Position numbers and translations under genes: made by a program
Notes under the pieces: generated by a model
Database searches by the model: none
Told to the model about the DNA's origin: nothing
The model's input: the letters and a program-made list of their open reading frames with translations, nothing else
Part shown: piece after piece, positions 1 to 7,928 of the stretch
Position numbering within the stretch: position 1 is the stretch's first letter
How the letters are laid out: each line of letters opens with the position of its first letter
Assembly: GCF_024158125.1 (NCBI RefSeq)
Contig: NZ_JAMZFT010000001.1
Coordinates: 372,001-436,000 of the forward strand
DNA length: 64,000 nucleotides
Reading direction: 5' to 3'
Source: Futiania mangrovi
Lineage (GTDB): Bacteria; Pseudomonadota; Alphaproteobacteria; Futianiales; Futianiaceae

Positions 1-2
1 GC

Positions 3-761
3 GAGTTCTACATGCTGGGGGGCTATTTCGGCATTGTCGCGGTCATGTATTCCGGGATGCCGCTGCTTGCCGCCCTTCTCGTGTGCATGGTGCTGATCGC
101 ACTGATCGGCATGCTGGCGGAACGCCTCGTCTTCCGGCCGATCCGGGGGAGGGATCCGACGGATTCGATCATCTCTTCCTTCGGCCTCGCGGTTGCGATG
201 CAGAACGCAGCGCTGCTCGTATTTGGGCCGCAACCGCAGATCATCCGCACGGAAATGGCGCGCGTCACGTTCAGCATCTTCGGCGTCTTCATGACGCTTC
301 AGCGCGCCATCATTCCGATCATCGCGGCAGTTCTCGTGATCGTCTTCCACCTCGTGCTCCGTTACACCTGGACCGGGAGGGCGCTGCGGGCGGTCGCCCA
401 GCATCCGACGGTAGCGACCCTGTCGGGCGTGGACGTGAACCGCGTGGCGCTGGCGACCTTCGCCATCGGGGCCGCGCTGGCGGCGGGCGCCGGGGTAATG
501 ATGTCCAGCGTCTTCATGGTGCAGCCTGCTGTCGGCAACACCATCGCGCTGAAGGCGTTCACGGTCGTCATCCTGGGTGGCATGGGCAACATCTACGGCG
601 CGGTCGCAGCCGGTCTGCTGCTGGGCATCGTGGAGAGTTTCGTCTCCGGCTACATCTCGAACGAGGCACGCGAGATCGTGGGCTTCGCCCTCGTGATCCT
701 CGTGCTGATGGTGCAGCCGTCCGGCCTCTTCAGCTTTGGCAAGGCGGTCGACCGGGCATGA
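3..761 (+). CDS. livH: LivH, branched-chain amino acid ABC transporter permease (5' partial)
   Basis: Inner-membrane permease of a LIV-I/HAAT type ABC importer. The reading frame is open to the window edge and reads EFYMLGGYFG, the conserved region just after the LivH start, so the first residues lie outside the window and the in-frame ATG at 12 is probably not the true start. About 252 residues are visible, with repeated hydrophobic segments and the typical C-terminal stretch KAFTVVILGGMGNIYGAVAAG. Its stop overlaps the livM start as ATGA (758-761), so translation is probably coupled. The binding protein (livJ/K-like) is not in the window and may lie upstream. Confidence 0.93.
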   Translation, partial: EFYMLGGYFGIVAVMYSGMPLLAALLVCMVLIALIGMLAERLVFRPIRGRDPTDSIISSFGLAVAMQNAALLVFGPQPQIIRTEMARVTFSIFGVFMTLQRAIIPIIAAVLVIVFHLVLRYTWTGRALRAVAQHPTVATLSGVDVNRVALATFAIGAALAAGAGVMMSSVFMVQPAVGNTIALKAFTVVILGGMGNIYGAVAAGLLLGIVESFVSGYISNEAREIVGFALVILVLMVQPSGLFSFGKAVDRA

Positions 762-1711
762 GCAGGATCGTGACGAACCCCTGGGGATTCGGGCTGGCAG
801 CCGCCGCCCTCGGTGCGCTTGCACTGTTTCCGCTGACCGCGCCGAACAGCTATTTCCTCCACATCTTCATCATTGTCTTCATCTACGTGATCCTGGCTGT
901 CGGCCTGGACCTCGTGTTCGGCTATTGCGGTCAGTATTCCTTTGCGCAAGGCGCGTTTTACGGGATCGGCGGGTACACGGCAGCAATCCTTTTCCGGGAC
1001 CTGGAATGGGGGTTCTGGGCGACATTGCCGTCCGGGATCGTTGTCGCCGGGCTGTTCGGTCTGCTGCTTGGCGTTCCATCGCTGCGCCTGGCGGGTCACT
1101 TTCTGGCGATCGTGACCATCGCGTTCCAGACGATCGTCTATCTGCTGCTCGGCTCCTGGACGGGCTTTACCGGCGGGCAGTACGGGATCGGGATGCCGCG
1201 GATCGAGCCCTTCGCATGGGCCGGTCTGCCGCGCCATGAGGGCTTCTATTACCTGGCGTTGCTGGCGATGGCCCTGGCCGTCCTGATCGGCTGGCGGCTT
1301 GCCGCCTCGCGGATCGGCAAGGAGTGGGTTTCCATCCGCGACGACGAGATGCTGGCCAAGGCCGTCGGCCTCAACACAACGCGCTCCAAGCTCATCGCCT
1401 TCGTTCTCAGCGCCGCGTTCGCGGGCGGGGCGGGCGTTCTGATCGTCTATTATCTCGAGGGCGCGTACCCGCAGGACTTCGCGATCATCACGTCGGCCAC
1501 CATCATCGCCATGGTGGTGGTCGGCGGGCGCGCGACGATCATCGGGCCGATCCTCGGTGCGGTCCTCTTCACGGCCATGCCCGAGTTCCTGCGCTTCACC
1601 GAGGACTACAAGCTGATCATCTACGGTTTGCTCATGATCCTTGCGATGACCTTCCTGCCGGCCGGCCTGATCGGCCTTGGGCGGCGGCTCGTCACGAGGA
1701 GGGCCGATTGA
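758..1711 (+). CDS. livM: LivM, branched-chain amino acid ABC transporter permease
   Basis: Second membrane subunit of the importer, 317 residues, with about eight or nine hydrophobic segments. It has the family motif region FGYCGQYSFAQGAFYGIGGY (about residues 50-70) and a C-terminal GGRATIIGPILGAVLF loop. The frame is open far upstream, but the ATG at 758 is chosen because it overlaps the livH stop (ATGA) and gives the normal LivM N-terminus. The stop overlaps the livG ATG as TGATG at 1709-1713. LivM pairs with LivH to form the translocation pore. The exact substrate (Leu/Ile/Val, amide or other) cannot be read from sequence. Confidence 0.93.
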   Translation: MSRIVTNPWGFGLAAAALGALALFPLTAPNSYFLHIFIIVFIYVILAVGLDLVFGYCGQYSFAQGAFYGIGGYTAAILFRDLEWGFWATLPSGIVVAGLFGLLLGVPSLRLAGHFLAIVTIAFQTIVYLLLGSWTGFTGGQYGIGMPRIEPFAWAGLPRHEGFYYLALLAMALAVLIGWRLAASRIGKEWVSIRDDEMLAKAVGLNTTRSKLIAFVLSAAFAGGAGVLIVYYLEGAYPQDFAIITSATIIAMVVVGGRATIIGPILGAVLFTAMPEFLRFTEDYKLIIYGLLMILAMTFLPAGLIGLGRRLVTRRAD

Positions 1712-2496
1712 TGGCACTGCTGACGTGCGAAGGCGTGACACGGACGTTCGGCGGCATGGTGGCCGTCAACGAAGTGGATCTGCACGTGAACGAAGGCGAG
1801 ATCGTCGGGCTGATCGGGCCGAACGGCTCGGGCAAGTCGACGATGGTCAACCTGATCACCGGCGTGCTGCCGCCGACCTCGGGCCGTATCATGTTCGACG
1901 GACGTGACATCACCGGTCTGCCCTCGTGGAAGATCAACCGGCGCGGCATTTCCCGGACCTTCCAGTTGTTGCGCCTCTTCAAGTCGCTGAGCGTTGCCGA
2001 CAACATCTCCATGCCGCTGCATCCGCGGCACAGGGCGGGGTTGCTCGCGTCGATCCTTGGCCGATCCGAGGCAACCGCCGAGGACGAGGCGAGCTATGCG
2101 CAGGCATGCGAGTTGCTCGACCTTTTCGAGCTTCGTGCATTCGCCGACCGCCCGGCGTCCGACCTGTCCATCGGCCAGCAGCGCATGGTCGAACTGGCGC
2201 GCGGCATCATCGTCAACCCGAAGCTGTTCGTCCTCGACGAGCCGGCGGCTGGGCTGTCGCCTCCCAACGTCGACAAGCTCATCGCGCTGATCCGCCGGCT
2301 TCGGGACGAGCGCGGGATCACCATTCTCCTGGTGGAGCACGTGATGCGCGTGGTGCAGGAGTTGTGCGACCGCGTCATCGTGCTGGACTACGGGACAAAG
2401 ATCGCCGACGGGCCGCCGCGGGAGGTTTCCGAAGATCCCAAGGTCGTCGAGGCCTATATCGGCGGTGGAAAGGTGTCGCGGCGTGCTCGAGCTTGA
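1711..2496 (+). CDS. livG: LivG, ABC transporter ATP-binding protein
   Basis: One of two cytoplasmic ATPases of the LIV-type importer, 261 residues. Walker A GPNGSGKST is at about residues 36-44, an ABC signature LSIGQQ at about 152, and Walker B LFVLDEP at about 172, followed by a typical H-loop (LLVEH). The length fits LivG (about 255-265). The start at 1711 overlaps the livM stop. The 3' end overlaps the 5' part of livF by a few codons. It is expected to form a heterodimer with LivF. Confidence 0.93.
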   Translation: MALLTCEGVTRTFGGMVAVNEVDLHVNEGEIVGLIGPNGSGKSTMVNLITGVLPPTSGRIMFDGRDITGLPSWKINRRGISRTFQLLRLFKSLSVADNISMPLHPRHRAGLLASILGRSEATAEDEASYAQACELLDLFELRAFADRPASDLSIGQQRMVELARGIIVNPKLFVLDEPAAGLSPPNVDKLIALIRRLRDERGITILLVEHVMRVVQELCDRVIVLDYGTKIADGPPREVSEDPKVVEAYIGGGKVSRRARA

Positions 2497-3202
2497 CAGT
2501 GTCACCGCCGGGTACGGCAAGGCGCAAATCCTGAACGGCATCTCTCTCACGGTGCCGGAGGGGAAGATCATCGCGCTGCTCGGCGGCAACGGCACGGGCA
2601 AGTCCACGACGCTCAAGGTGGCCGCGGGCCTGCTGCAGCCGACGGGCGGCGAGGTGCGCTTCGCGGGCGAGCGGCTCGACGGCGTCAAGGCGAGCAAGGT
2701 GATCGAGCGGGGGCTGTGCCTCGTCCCGCAGGGAAAGGAGGTTTTCGCCGCCATGTCGGTGGAGGAGAACCTCGTCATGGGCGCCTATCACCGGCGTTCG
2801 GACAAGGCGGGGATCCGCGCCGACCTCGAGGCGCGTTACGCGCAGTTTCCTGCCTTGCGCGACCTTCGCAGCCGCGCGGCCGGCTATCTCTCCGGCGGCG
2901 AGCGCCAGATGCTCTCGATCGCGCGTGCGCTGATGGGACGGCCCAGGCTGCTGATGCTGGACGAGCCATCCGCCGCTCTTGCGCCCAAGGTGGTCGAGCA
3001 GATCGCGCAGATCGTGCTCGACCTGAACGACAGCGGCCTCACGGTGCTTCTCGTCGAGCAGAACGTCGCCATGGCCATGGCGGTGGCCGAGCATCTCTAC
3101 ATCATGCGCGACGGCCGGATCGCCTTCGACCGGCCGATCACCGCTGAGGACGAGGGGACCGACGATCTGAAGGCGTTCTATCTGGGACAGGACTATGGCT
3201 GA
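2483..3202 (+). CDS. livF: LivF, ABC transporter ATP-binding protein
   Basis: Second ATPase of the importer, 239 residues. Walker A GGNGTGKST is at about residues 34-42, signature LSGGERQ at about 136 and Walker B LLMLDEPS at about 156. The GTG at 2483 is chosen as start because it gives the family N-terminus (MLELDSVTAGYG) and has a GGAAAGG ribosome-binding site about ten bases upstream. A GTG at 2465 would add six unmatched residues. It overlaps livG at its 5' end and the following dehydrogenase by eight bases at its 3' end. Confidence 0.9.
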   Translation: MLELDSVTAGYGKAQILNGISLTVPEGKIIALLGGNGTGKSTTLKVAAGLLQPTGGEVRFAGERLDGVKASKVIERGLCLVPQGKEVFAAMSVEENLVMGAYHRRSDKAGIRADLEARYAQFPALRDLRSRAAGYLSGGERQMLSIARALMGRPRLLMLDEPSAALAPKVVEQIAQIVLDLNDSGLTVLLVEQNVAMAMAVAEHLYIMRDGRIAFDRPITAEDEGTDDLKAFYLGQDYG

Positions 3203-3959
3203 CTTCAGCGGCAAGCGATGTGTGGTCACCGGCGCGGCCTCGGGTCTAGGACGGGACGTGGCCGGCGCCCTTGCGAGGTCCGGAGCGCGTCTGTGCCTTG
3301 CCGACCGGGATGGCGATGCACTGGACCGGACGGCGCGCGATCTCGCGGGCGTCGAGGTGGCCCGAACGCTCGACGTGTCGCGCGACGAAGACGTCGCGGC
3401 CTTCGCGGCAGAGGTGCAGGAAAGCTGCGAAGCGGTCGACGTGCTGATCAACGCCGCGGGCATCCTCGGCCCTGCGGTGTCCGTTGCCGACTGCGGGGAG
3501 GCGGACTGGGACCGCGTGTTCGCGGTCAATGTGAAGGGCAGCTACCTGATGGTGCGCTATATCCTGCCGCTGATGCGCAAGGCCGGCGGCGGCGCCATCG
3601 TCAACTATGCCTCGACGGCCGGTCTGGCGGGGTCTGCGACACTCGGGCCCTACAGTGCGAGCAAGGGCGCGGTCGTGATGATGACGCGCAGTCTGGCGCT
3701 GGCTCATGCCGGCGAGAAGATCAGGGTCAATTGCGTCTGTCCCGGCTCCATCGAGACGCCCATGCTGGATGCGACGTTCGCCAGCGCGGGGGGCGCGGAA
3801 GCGCAGGAAGAGCGTCGCCGACAGTTTCGCGCGCGGCATCCTTTGCTGCGGTTCGGCAGGCCGGAGGAGGTCACTGAAGCCGTCCTTTACCTGGCGAGCG
3901 ACCGGGCATCGTTCACCACCGGCGTGGCGCTTCCGGTCGACGGCGGAAGGCTTGCATGA
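3195..3959 (+). CDS. SDR-family NAD(P)-dependent oxidoreductase
   Basis: Classical short-chain dehydrogenase/reductase of 254 residues. The cofactor motif TGAASGLG is at residues 12-19, NAAG near residue 90, the catalytic pair YSASK at Y153/K157, and the PG...T motif follows (VCPGSIETPM). Asp at the end of the second strand (LADRDGD) suggests a preference for NAD(H). It lies in the liv operon, overlapping livF by eight bases and the next oxidoreductase by ATGA, so it probably acts in catabolism of the imported compound. The substrate cannot be assigned. Confidence 0.9.
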   Translation: MADFSGKRCVVTGAASGLGRDVAGALARSGARLCLADRDGDALDRTARDLAGVEVARTLDVSRDEDVAAFAAEVQESCEAVDVLINAAGILGPAVSVADCGEADWDRVFAVNVKGSYLMVRYILPLMRKAGGGAIVNYASTAGLAGSATLGPYSASKGAVVMMTRSLALAHAGEKIRVNCVCPGSIETPMLDATFASAGGAEAQEERRRQFRARHPLLRFGRPEEVTEAVLYLASDRASFTTGVALPVDGGRLA

Positions 3960-5293
3960 CACCCGCCTCGTCGGGCGCGCCCGTCCTCTCGCCCGACTTC
4001 TCGGGCGAGCCGTTCTGGTGGGAGGACGCGCGGCCTTCTCCCGACCGGTGCGAAGACCTTCCGGCGTCCTGCGACGTTCTGGTGATTGGTGGCGGATATG
4101 CCGGACTGTCCTGTGCTCTCGCCCTCGCTCGCGGGGGAGCGAGCGTCATCGTCGCCGATTCCGAGATGGCAGGCTTTGGCGGGTCGAGCCGCAACGGCGG
4201 CCAGGCGAACGGCGGCTGGAACATGATCGACCTTGCTGCCCCCGATCAGGGGGCGATGCGCGCCCGCGTCGAAAGCGGACTGGAGTCGCAAGGCCACTTT
4301 GAGGAGCTTCTGGCGCGCGAAGGCCTCTACGACTGCTACGAACCGGTCGGAAAGTTCGTCGCAGCCTATGTGCCCCGGCACTACGACACGCTGCGGCGCA
4401 AGGCAGAGTGGGCGAGCGCGAACGGCTATCTCGACGCCGAGGAGGTCGCCCCAGAGAACGTGCACGAGGAAGTCGGCACCGAATTCTATCACGGCGGTGT
4501 CCGGTTCAGCCGGGGTGGCCTTGTCCAGCCTGCGCGGCTTCATGCCGGTCTGCTGGCGCGGGTCGCGGCTGCGGGTGCCACCGTTGCCAGTCCTGTCCGG
4601 ATCGACGGTTTCCGCCGGGTTCCGGGCGGCTACTCGGTCGAGACGACGGCGGGCGACATCAGATGCAACAATCTCGTCGTGACGACCAACGGGTACACAG
4701 GGTCCGCAACACCGGACCTGCAACGCCGCGTGGTGCCGGTTGCTAGCTACATCATCGCCACCGAGCCGCTTGCGGACGAGGTCGTTGATGCACTCATCCC
4801 CAGGCGCCGCGCGGTGTCCGATACGGCGCGCGTTCTCACCTATTTCAGGCTGTCGCCGGACCACCGTCGCATGGTGTTCGGCGGGCGGGCGAGCTTTGCC
4901 TCGGTCAGCCCGGAGGAGGGCGCGACCGGGCTGCACCGCATGATGACGGAGCGCTTTCCGCACCTGCGCGATGTGCGCGTCACCCATGGCTGGAAGGGAA
5001 ACGTCGCCTTCGCCCGGGACCGGCTGCCGCACATGGGCGAGGCGGACGGGTTGCATTGGGCGCTGTGCTGCAATGGGTCCGGGGTCGTGATGATGACGTA
5101 CCTCGGCGCGAAGATCGCCCAACGGATCCTGGACCGGCCCAATGCGCCCGTTTGCGCCTTCGACGGCACGGGCAGCGCCAATCAGGCATTTCCCGCGATC
5201 CCTCTCTACAACGGGCGGCCCTGGTTCCTGCCCGTCATCGGCTTGAGTTATCGCCTGAGAGATTTCGTCGATCGACTTCAGTCCGCTCGATAA
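3956..5293 (+). CDS. FAD-dependent amine/amino acid oxidoreductase (DAO family, PuuB-like)
   Basis: Protein of 445 residues with an N-terminal Rossmann FAD motif (GGGYAG, residues 45-50, preceded by DVLVI). It has the SSRNGGQ stretch typical of gamma-glutamylputrescine oxidase/glycine oxidase-type DAO enzymes, and a C-terminal CCNGSGVVMMTYLGAKIA segment that closes the FAD site. Such enzymes oxidise primary or secondary amines or amino acids with release of ammonia and peroxide. The start overlaps the dehydrogenase stop (ATGA). It is the last gene of the operon. PuuB is the nearest type I recognise, but the substrate is inference. Confidence 0.85.
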   Translation: MTPASSGAPVLSPDFSGEPFWWEDARPSPDRCEDLPASCDVLVIGGGYAGLSCALALARGGASVIVADSEMAGFGGSSRNGGQANGGWNMIDLAAPDQGAMRARVESGLESQGHFEELLAREGLYDCYEPVGKFVAAYVPRHYDTLRRKAEWASANGYLDAEEVAPENVHEEVGTEFYHGGVRFSRGGLVQPARLHAGLLARVAAAGATVASPVRIDGFRRVPGGYSVETTAGDIRCNNLVVTTNGYTGSATPDLQRRVVPVASYIIATEPLADEVVDALIPRRRAVSDTARVLTYFRLSPDHRRMVFGGRASFASVSPEEGATGLHRMMTERFPHLRDVRVTHGWKGNVAFARDRLPHMGEADGLHWALCCNGSGVVMMTYLGAKIAQRILDRPNAPVCAFDGTGSANQAFPAIPLYNGRPWFLPVIGLSYRLRDFVDRLQSAR

Positions 5294-5873
5294 TCTGGTG
5301 TCGGAAGGGGTTTTGTACGGACGCGCCCGTCTTGCAGCCCCGTTCTCCTGATGGGTGTAGCGCGGTTTCGGCAGTTGGCGCCGTTTGCCCAACGGCCGCA
5401 GGAAAATCAGCAAGAGATGGAAGGGGTTGGCGCGATCTTGTCCTCCGCCCGCCGCGTTCGGCGGCCGGGACCGGGAAGACGATGTCGTACGCCCAGTTGA
5501 AGACGAACGCGTAGACCAGGTAGGAGGCCGCGAAGGTGACGTCCATCAGGAACGCCTTCACAAGCCCGATCCCGAGGTACCAGGCGATCACCGGCAGGAG
5601 CACGAGCAGCAATCCCCCCTCGAACAGCAGCGCGTGCACGATGCGCGTTGCAAGCGTCTTGCGCACGCTGCCCTTCAGGCGGAGCAGGGCGTGGTCGAAG
5701 ATCAGGTTGTAGACATAGTTCCAGCATGTCGCGATCGTCGCGCTGATCACCACGACCGCGCCCATGTCCTGCAAGGGCTCGTCGAAGGCCAGCGCGCCCG
5801 CGGGCGTGACGATGAAGAGGGCGATGAGCTCGAAGCTCACCGCATGACGGATCCGATCGCCGGTGCTGCGCAA
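5235..5873 (-). CDS. PACE-family (chlorhexidine-type) efflux transporter, with C-terminal extension
   Basis: Four-helix membrane protein with two copies of the bacterial transmembrane pair signature. The first is RIRHAVSFE with CWNYVYNLIFD. The second is RIVHALLFEGG with FNWAYDIVFP. This is the hallmark of PACE proteins, which export biocides or polyamines by proton exchange. The frame is open upstream without an ATG. The TTG at 5873 is chosen because GGAG lies seven bases before it and it gives MRSTGDRIRH, the usual PACE start. The core ends near residue 140 (usual family length 140-150). The frame then runs about 70 unmatched residues and overlaps the end of the oxidoreductase gene by 59 bases, so the tail may be a read-on after loss of the original stop. 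Confidence 0.8.
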   Translation of the reverse strand: MRSTGDRIRHAVSFELIALFIVTPAGALAFDEPLQDMGAVVVISATIATCWNYVYNLIFDHALLRLKGSVRKTLATRIVHALLFEGGLLLVLLPVIAWYLGIGLVKAFLMDVTFAASYLVYAFVFNWAYDIVFPVPAAERGGRRTRSRQPLPSLADFPAAVGQTAPTAETALHPSGERGCKTGASVQNPFRHQIIERTEVDRRNLSGDNSSR

Positions 5874-6242
5874 GGGAACGCTCCCGCGTGGTCTCGATGC
5901 ACGGGTCGTCCCGGCGCTTTCACCGGCATGGGGGAGGTCGTCCTCGCTTGTGCGGGATATAGAGGCTTTGCCGTCCGGATTGAACAGACCGAAGCGCGAC
6001 TTTTCCTGCGTCGGCCCGAACGGCCGTCGCGATCGCGCATGGGGAGCCGCACAGGACAGTATCGGTCGTGCAGCAGACCGCGAACCCGGACGACAATCAG
6101 ACCATCGGCCGCGCCCGCTTCGCCAGCTTGCCAACTCCGTGAGTCCCTCAAGGGCGGGCACGGAGAGACGCTTCCCGGATGCTTACCTCTTGCTTACCCG
6201 GTTCTTTTGGATGGAGGGTCTTTGTATATAACATATTCAAAT
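5874..6242. other. Gene-free flank left of the island
   Basis: No convincing gene. The open frames here are upstream extensions of the PACE frame or out-of-frame shadows without ribosome-binding sites or recognisable protein. The last 60 bases turn AT-rich (6200-6242). A tandem CTTAC motif (6183-6199, cttacctcttgcttaccc) precedes the att repeat. Confidence 0.6.
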
Positions 6243-6291
6243 TATTGGTGCCGGCTGAGGGACTTGAACCCCCGACCCCCTGATTACAAAT
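6243..6291. repeat. attL: 49-bp partial copy of tRNA-Thr(TGT)
   Basis: Identical over 49 bases to 32538-32586. It covers the CCA end, acceptor 3' strand, T arm, variable loop and anticodon loop (ends ...gattacaaat). After this the sequence departs (gacgcc instead of the anticodon-stem partner), so it is not a functional tRNA. This is the half-gene left by integration into the anticodon-loop region. Confidence 0.92.
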
Positions 6292-6371
6292 GACGCCAGA
6301 TCACGCCTTCAATCAAGTGGTTAGCGGGCCTGACACCACGGTTTGACCGGTATTTGATTGCTGATTTTGCG
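6292..6371. other. Short spacer between attL and the island-borne tRNA
   Basis: About 80 bases with no gene or strong structure. It separates the att half-site from a second tRNA-Thr whose core shares accccctgattacaa with the att repeat. It could be the remnant of an earlier insertion between two att-like cores. Confidence 0.4.
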
Positions 6372-6444
6372 TGCCCCCACGACGATTCGAACGCCGGACC
6401 CCCTGATTACAAGTCAGGTGCTCTACCAGCTGAGCTATAAGGGC
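6372..6444 (-). tRNA. tRNA-Thr(TGT), island-borne
   Basis: Folds as a full cloverleaf on the minus strand. The acceptor GCCCTTA pairs with TGGGGGC (two G-U pairs), the D arm is AGCTCAGCTGGTAGAGC, the anticodon arm CCTGA-CTTGTAA-TCAGG gives anticodon TGT, and the T arm is CGGCG-TTCGAAT-CGTCG. The discriminator is A and no CCA is encoded (ACGC follows). The chromosomal tRNA-Thr at 32541-32616 does encode CCA and has a different acceptor stem. It reads the same codon as the tRNA used as attachment site. Confidence 0.88.
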
Positions 6445-6457
6445 TACGCCCGTTCCC

Positions 6458-6485
6458 ACTATCACGCTAACGCTCTGACTCGCAA
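6458..6485 (-). promoter_or_regulatory. Putative sigma-70 promoter of the island tRNA-Thr
   Basis: On the minus strand TTGCGA (6480-6485) and GATAGT (6458-6463) are 16 bases apart, and the -10 box ends 13 bases before the tRNA 5' end. The position and spacing fit a tRNA promoter. The -35 box is imperfect. Confidence 0.5.
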
Positions 6486-6526
6486 CCCATCTTGCCAGTA
6501 AAACTTGGTCGTGCGATGCTCAACCC

Positions 6527-6844
6527 ATGAGCGAGAACGACACCAATCGCGGACGCGACCTGCCCAAAGGGCCTGACCATCTTCCGATGCCCGATCAAGA
6601 CACGCCCGATAGCATCGAGTACCGCATCATCCTGGCACGCAGCAAGGCGATGAAGACCCTAGAGCCGTATATTCGCGACCTGCCGGAAAACAAGCTGTTC
6701 CCGACCGCCTCTGTCGGCACGGCAAAGACCGAGGCGAAGCATCGGAAGAAGATCGCAAAAGCCCTTACCGATGCGATGAAGGCGGGTGTCCCGCCGTCCG
6801 ATTTCCCCGAGGCGTTGTTTAAACGGGCGGGCATCCGGGTCTAA
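6527..6844 (+). CDS. Hypothetical protein, 105 aa
   Basis: Charged soluble protein of 105 residues with no family I recognise. The N-terminal third is polar (MSENDTNRGRDLPKGPDHLP). The rest looks helical and Lys/Arg-rich (AKTEAKHRKKIAKALTDAMK). The ATG at 6527 lacks a strong ribosome-binding site. It is the first protein gene inside the left end of the island. It converges on the minus-strand operon ending at 7005, with a 160-bp gap that contains a palindrome (6974-6988). GC-rich codon use supports it as real, but there is no functional clue. Confidence 0.5.
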   Translation: MSENDTNRGRDLPKGPDHLPMPDQDTPDSIEYRIILARSKAMKTLEPYIRDLPENKLFPTASVGTAKTEAKHRKKIAKALTDAMKAGVPPSDFPEALFKRAGIRV

Positions 6845-6973
6845 ACCCGCGTCTGTCGTCGTGCTCGTGATCGTCGATTGGGTCAATGCACCATCAGCAC
6901 CGCGAGAGATGCGGCAGAGCGCGTCAGCCAGTGGGGGAGCGTGGGGTTGCCCCTATGGCGGCAGGGCAGCGGC

Positions 6974-6988
6974 TATAACCGAGTTATA
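6974..6988. promoter_or_regulatory. Palindrome tataac-cga-gttata (copy 1 of a dispersed set)
   Basis: Perfect six-base half-sites around a three-base centre. The core ATAAC-CGA-GTTAT recurs at 15393-15405 and 17331-17343, and a variant is at 15422-15438. All copies are in element A. This copy lies between converging genes, unusual for a simple operator. Repressor site or stoperator-like site is inference. Confidence 0.55.
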
Positions 6989-7004
6989 CGCCCAAGCCAC
7001 GCGG

Positions 7005-7928
7005 TCACGCGCGGCAACGCATCCAGGTTGGCACGTTCTCATGGTCGGGATTGGCTTCTGCCCACTGCATGATGGCCCAGCACTCCTCGACCGCGTCGCA
7101 TTCCAGGTCATTGTGGTTCGGGATGCGGTGCCAGAACCGAAAGCGCTCGGTTGTGGAGCCAAGCCGATAGTCAATGATCTGGCTAGCCGTCTTCAAGGCG
7201 CGTGCGGCTTCGCAGGCAGATGAGTAGATGCGGCCTTCGATGAACACGTTGGGGTGCTTCGCGTTCATCCGCGCAGTCACCCGCTGATGGAACGCCGGGT
7301 CAGCCCAGCGCTCGGAAATTTGTTCAACACGCCGCTGGCGAACCTCTGGCTCGGCAAGGCGGGCTTTCAAACTGTCAGCACGACGCCTCACCCATTCTGG
7401 ATCGGCTATGCAGCGTTTCAGTGCACTGATTGAACGGTTGCGCTCTTCGGCACAGGCCAGGCGCGCTTTGAAGATATCCGAATGCCTTTTGCGTGCCCTG
7501 GCATTATTGGACCAGTATTTCTTTAATCCTGCGGTCTGCCTTGCTCGCGTCTCGTCACTGGGCAGGCTGTTATCGCCACCCGTTCGCAGGTTGTAGCCGC
7601 CCGGTGCCAATGTGCCTCGCTGCGCAATCTCGAACGCCTCAAGGCGGTTCAACTCGTCTAGGTCGTCGCTCTCGTGCAGCATTTCGACGCTGAACGCGTC
7701 CGCGCCATACTTTCTGATGGCGTGCGCGACGGCACGGCAACCTGCCGGTCTGTTGAGTGCATCCCAGACATGGCTCCGCCACCTTGCGCTGAGTCTGTCG
7801 GTTGTCTGCCCGACATACTGCTTCCCGCTGGGGCTGGTGATCAGATAGACGCATCCCACTTCGGGCCGACTCCGTTGTTTCGTCGCGCTGATCGTGGACG
7901 AGCCTGGGCGCAGAACGCGAGCAGTCAT
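7005..7928 (-). CDS. GIY-YIG homing-type endonuclease
   Basis: Protein of 307 residues. The N-terminal GIY-YIG domain (about residues 25-110) shows VYLITSPSGKQYVGQT, then the Arg-bearing helix SARWRSH, then a conserved Glu (LNRLEAFEI) and GGYNLRTGG. The C-terminal half holds short repeats of the type seen in phage homing endonucleases (KARLAEPEVRQRRVEQ, then WADPAFHQRV). It ends with an intron-encoded-nuclease-repeat-like motif (IEGRIYSSACEAARAL). The ATG at 7928 directly follows the stop of the glycosyltransferase gene (TGA then ATG), so they are co-transcribed. It is probably a free-standing selfish nuclease; no intron is visible nearby. Confidence 0.85.
   Translation of the reverse strand: MTARVLRPGSSTISATKQRSRPEVGCVYLITSPSGKQYVGQTTDRLSARWRSHVWDALNRPAGCRAVAHAIRKYGADAFSVEMLHESDDLDELNRLEAFEIAQRGTLAPGGYNLRTGGDNSLPSDETRARQTAGLKKYWSNNARARKRHSDIFKARLACAEERNRSISALKRCIADPEWVRRRADSLKARLAEPEVRQRRVEQISERWADPAFHQRVTARMNAKHPNVFIEGRIYSSACEAARALKTASQIIDYRLGSTTERFRFWHRIPNHNDLECDAVEECWAIMQWAEANPDHENVPTWMRCRA

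Noticed and set aside
83-757. N-terminal extension of LivM
   Set aside because: Open frame antiphase to livH with Arg-rich composition; ATG 758 gives the family start and overlaps livH stop.
6243-6291. tRNA gene at the left end
   Set aside because: The 5' half (D arm, acceptor 5' strand) is missing, so this is the att half-copy.
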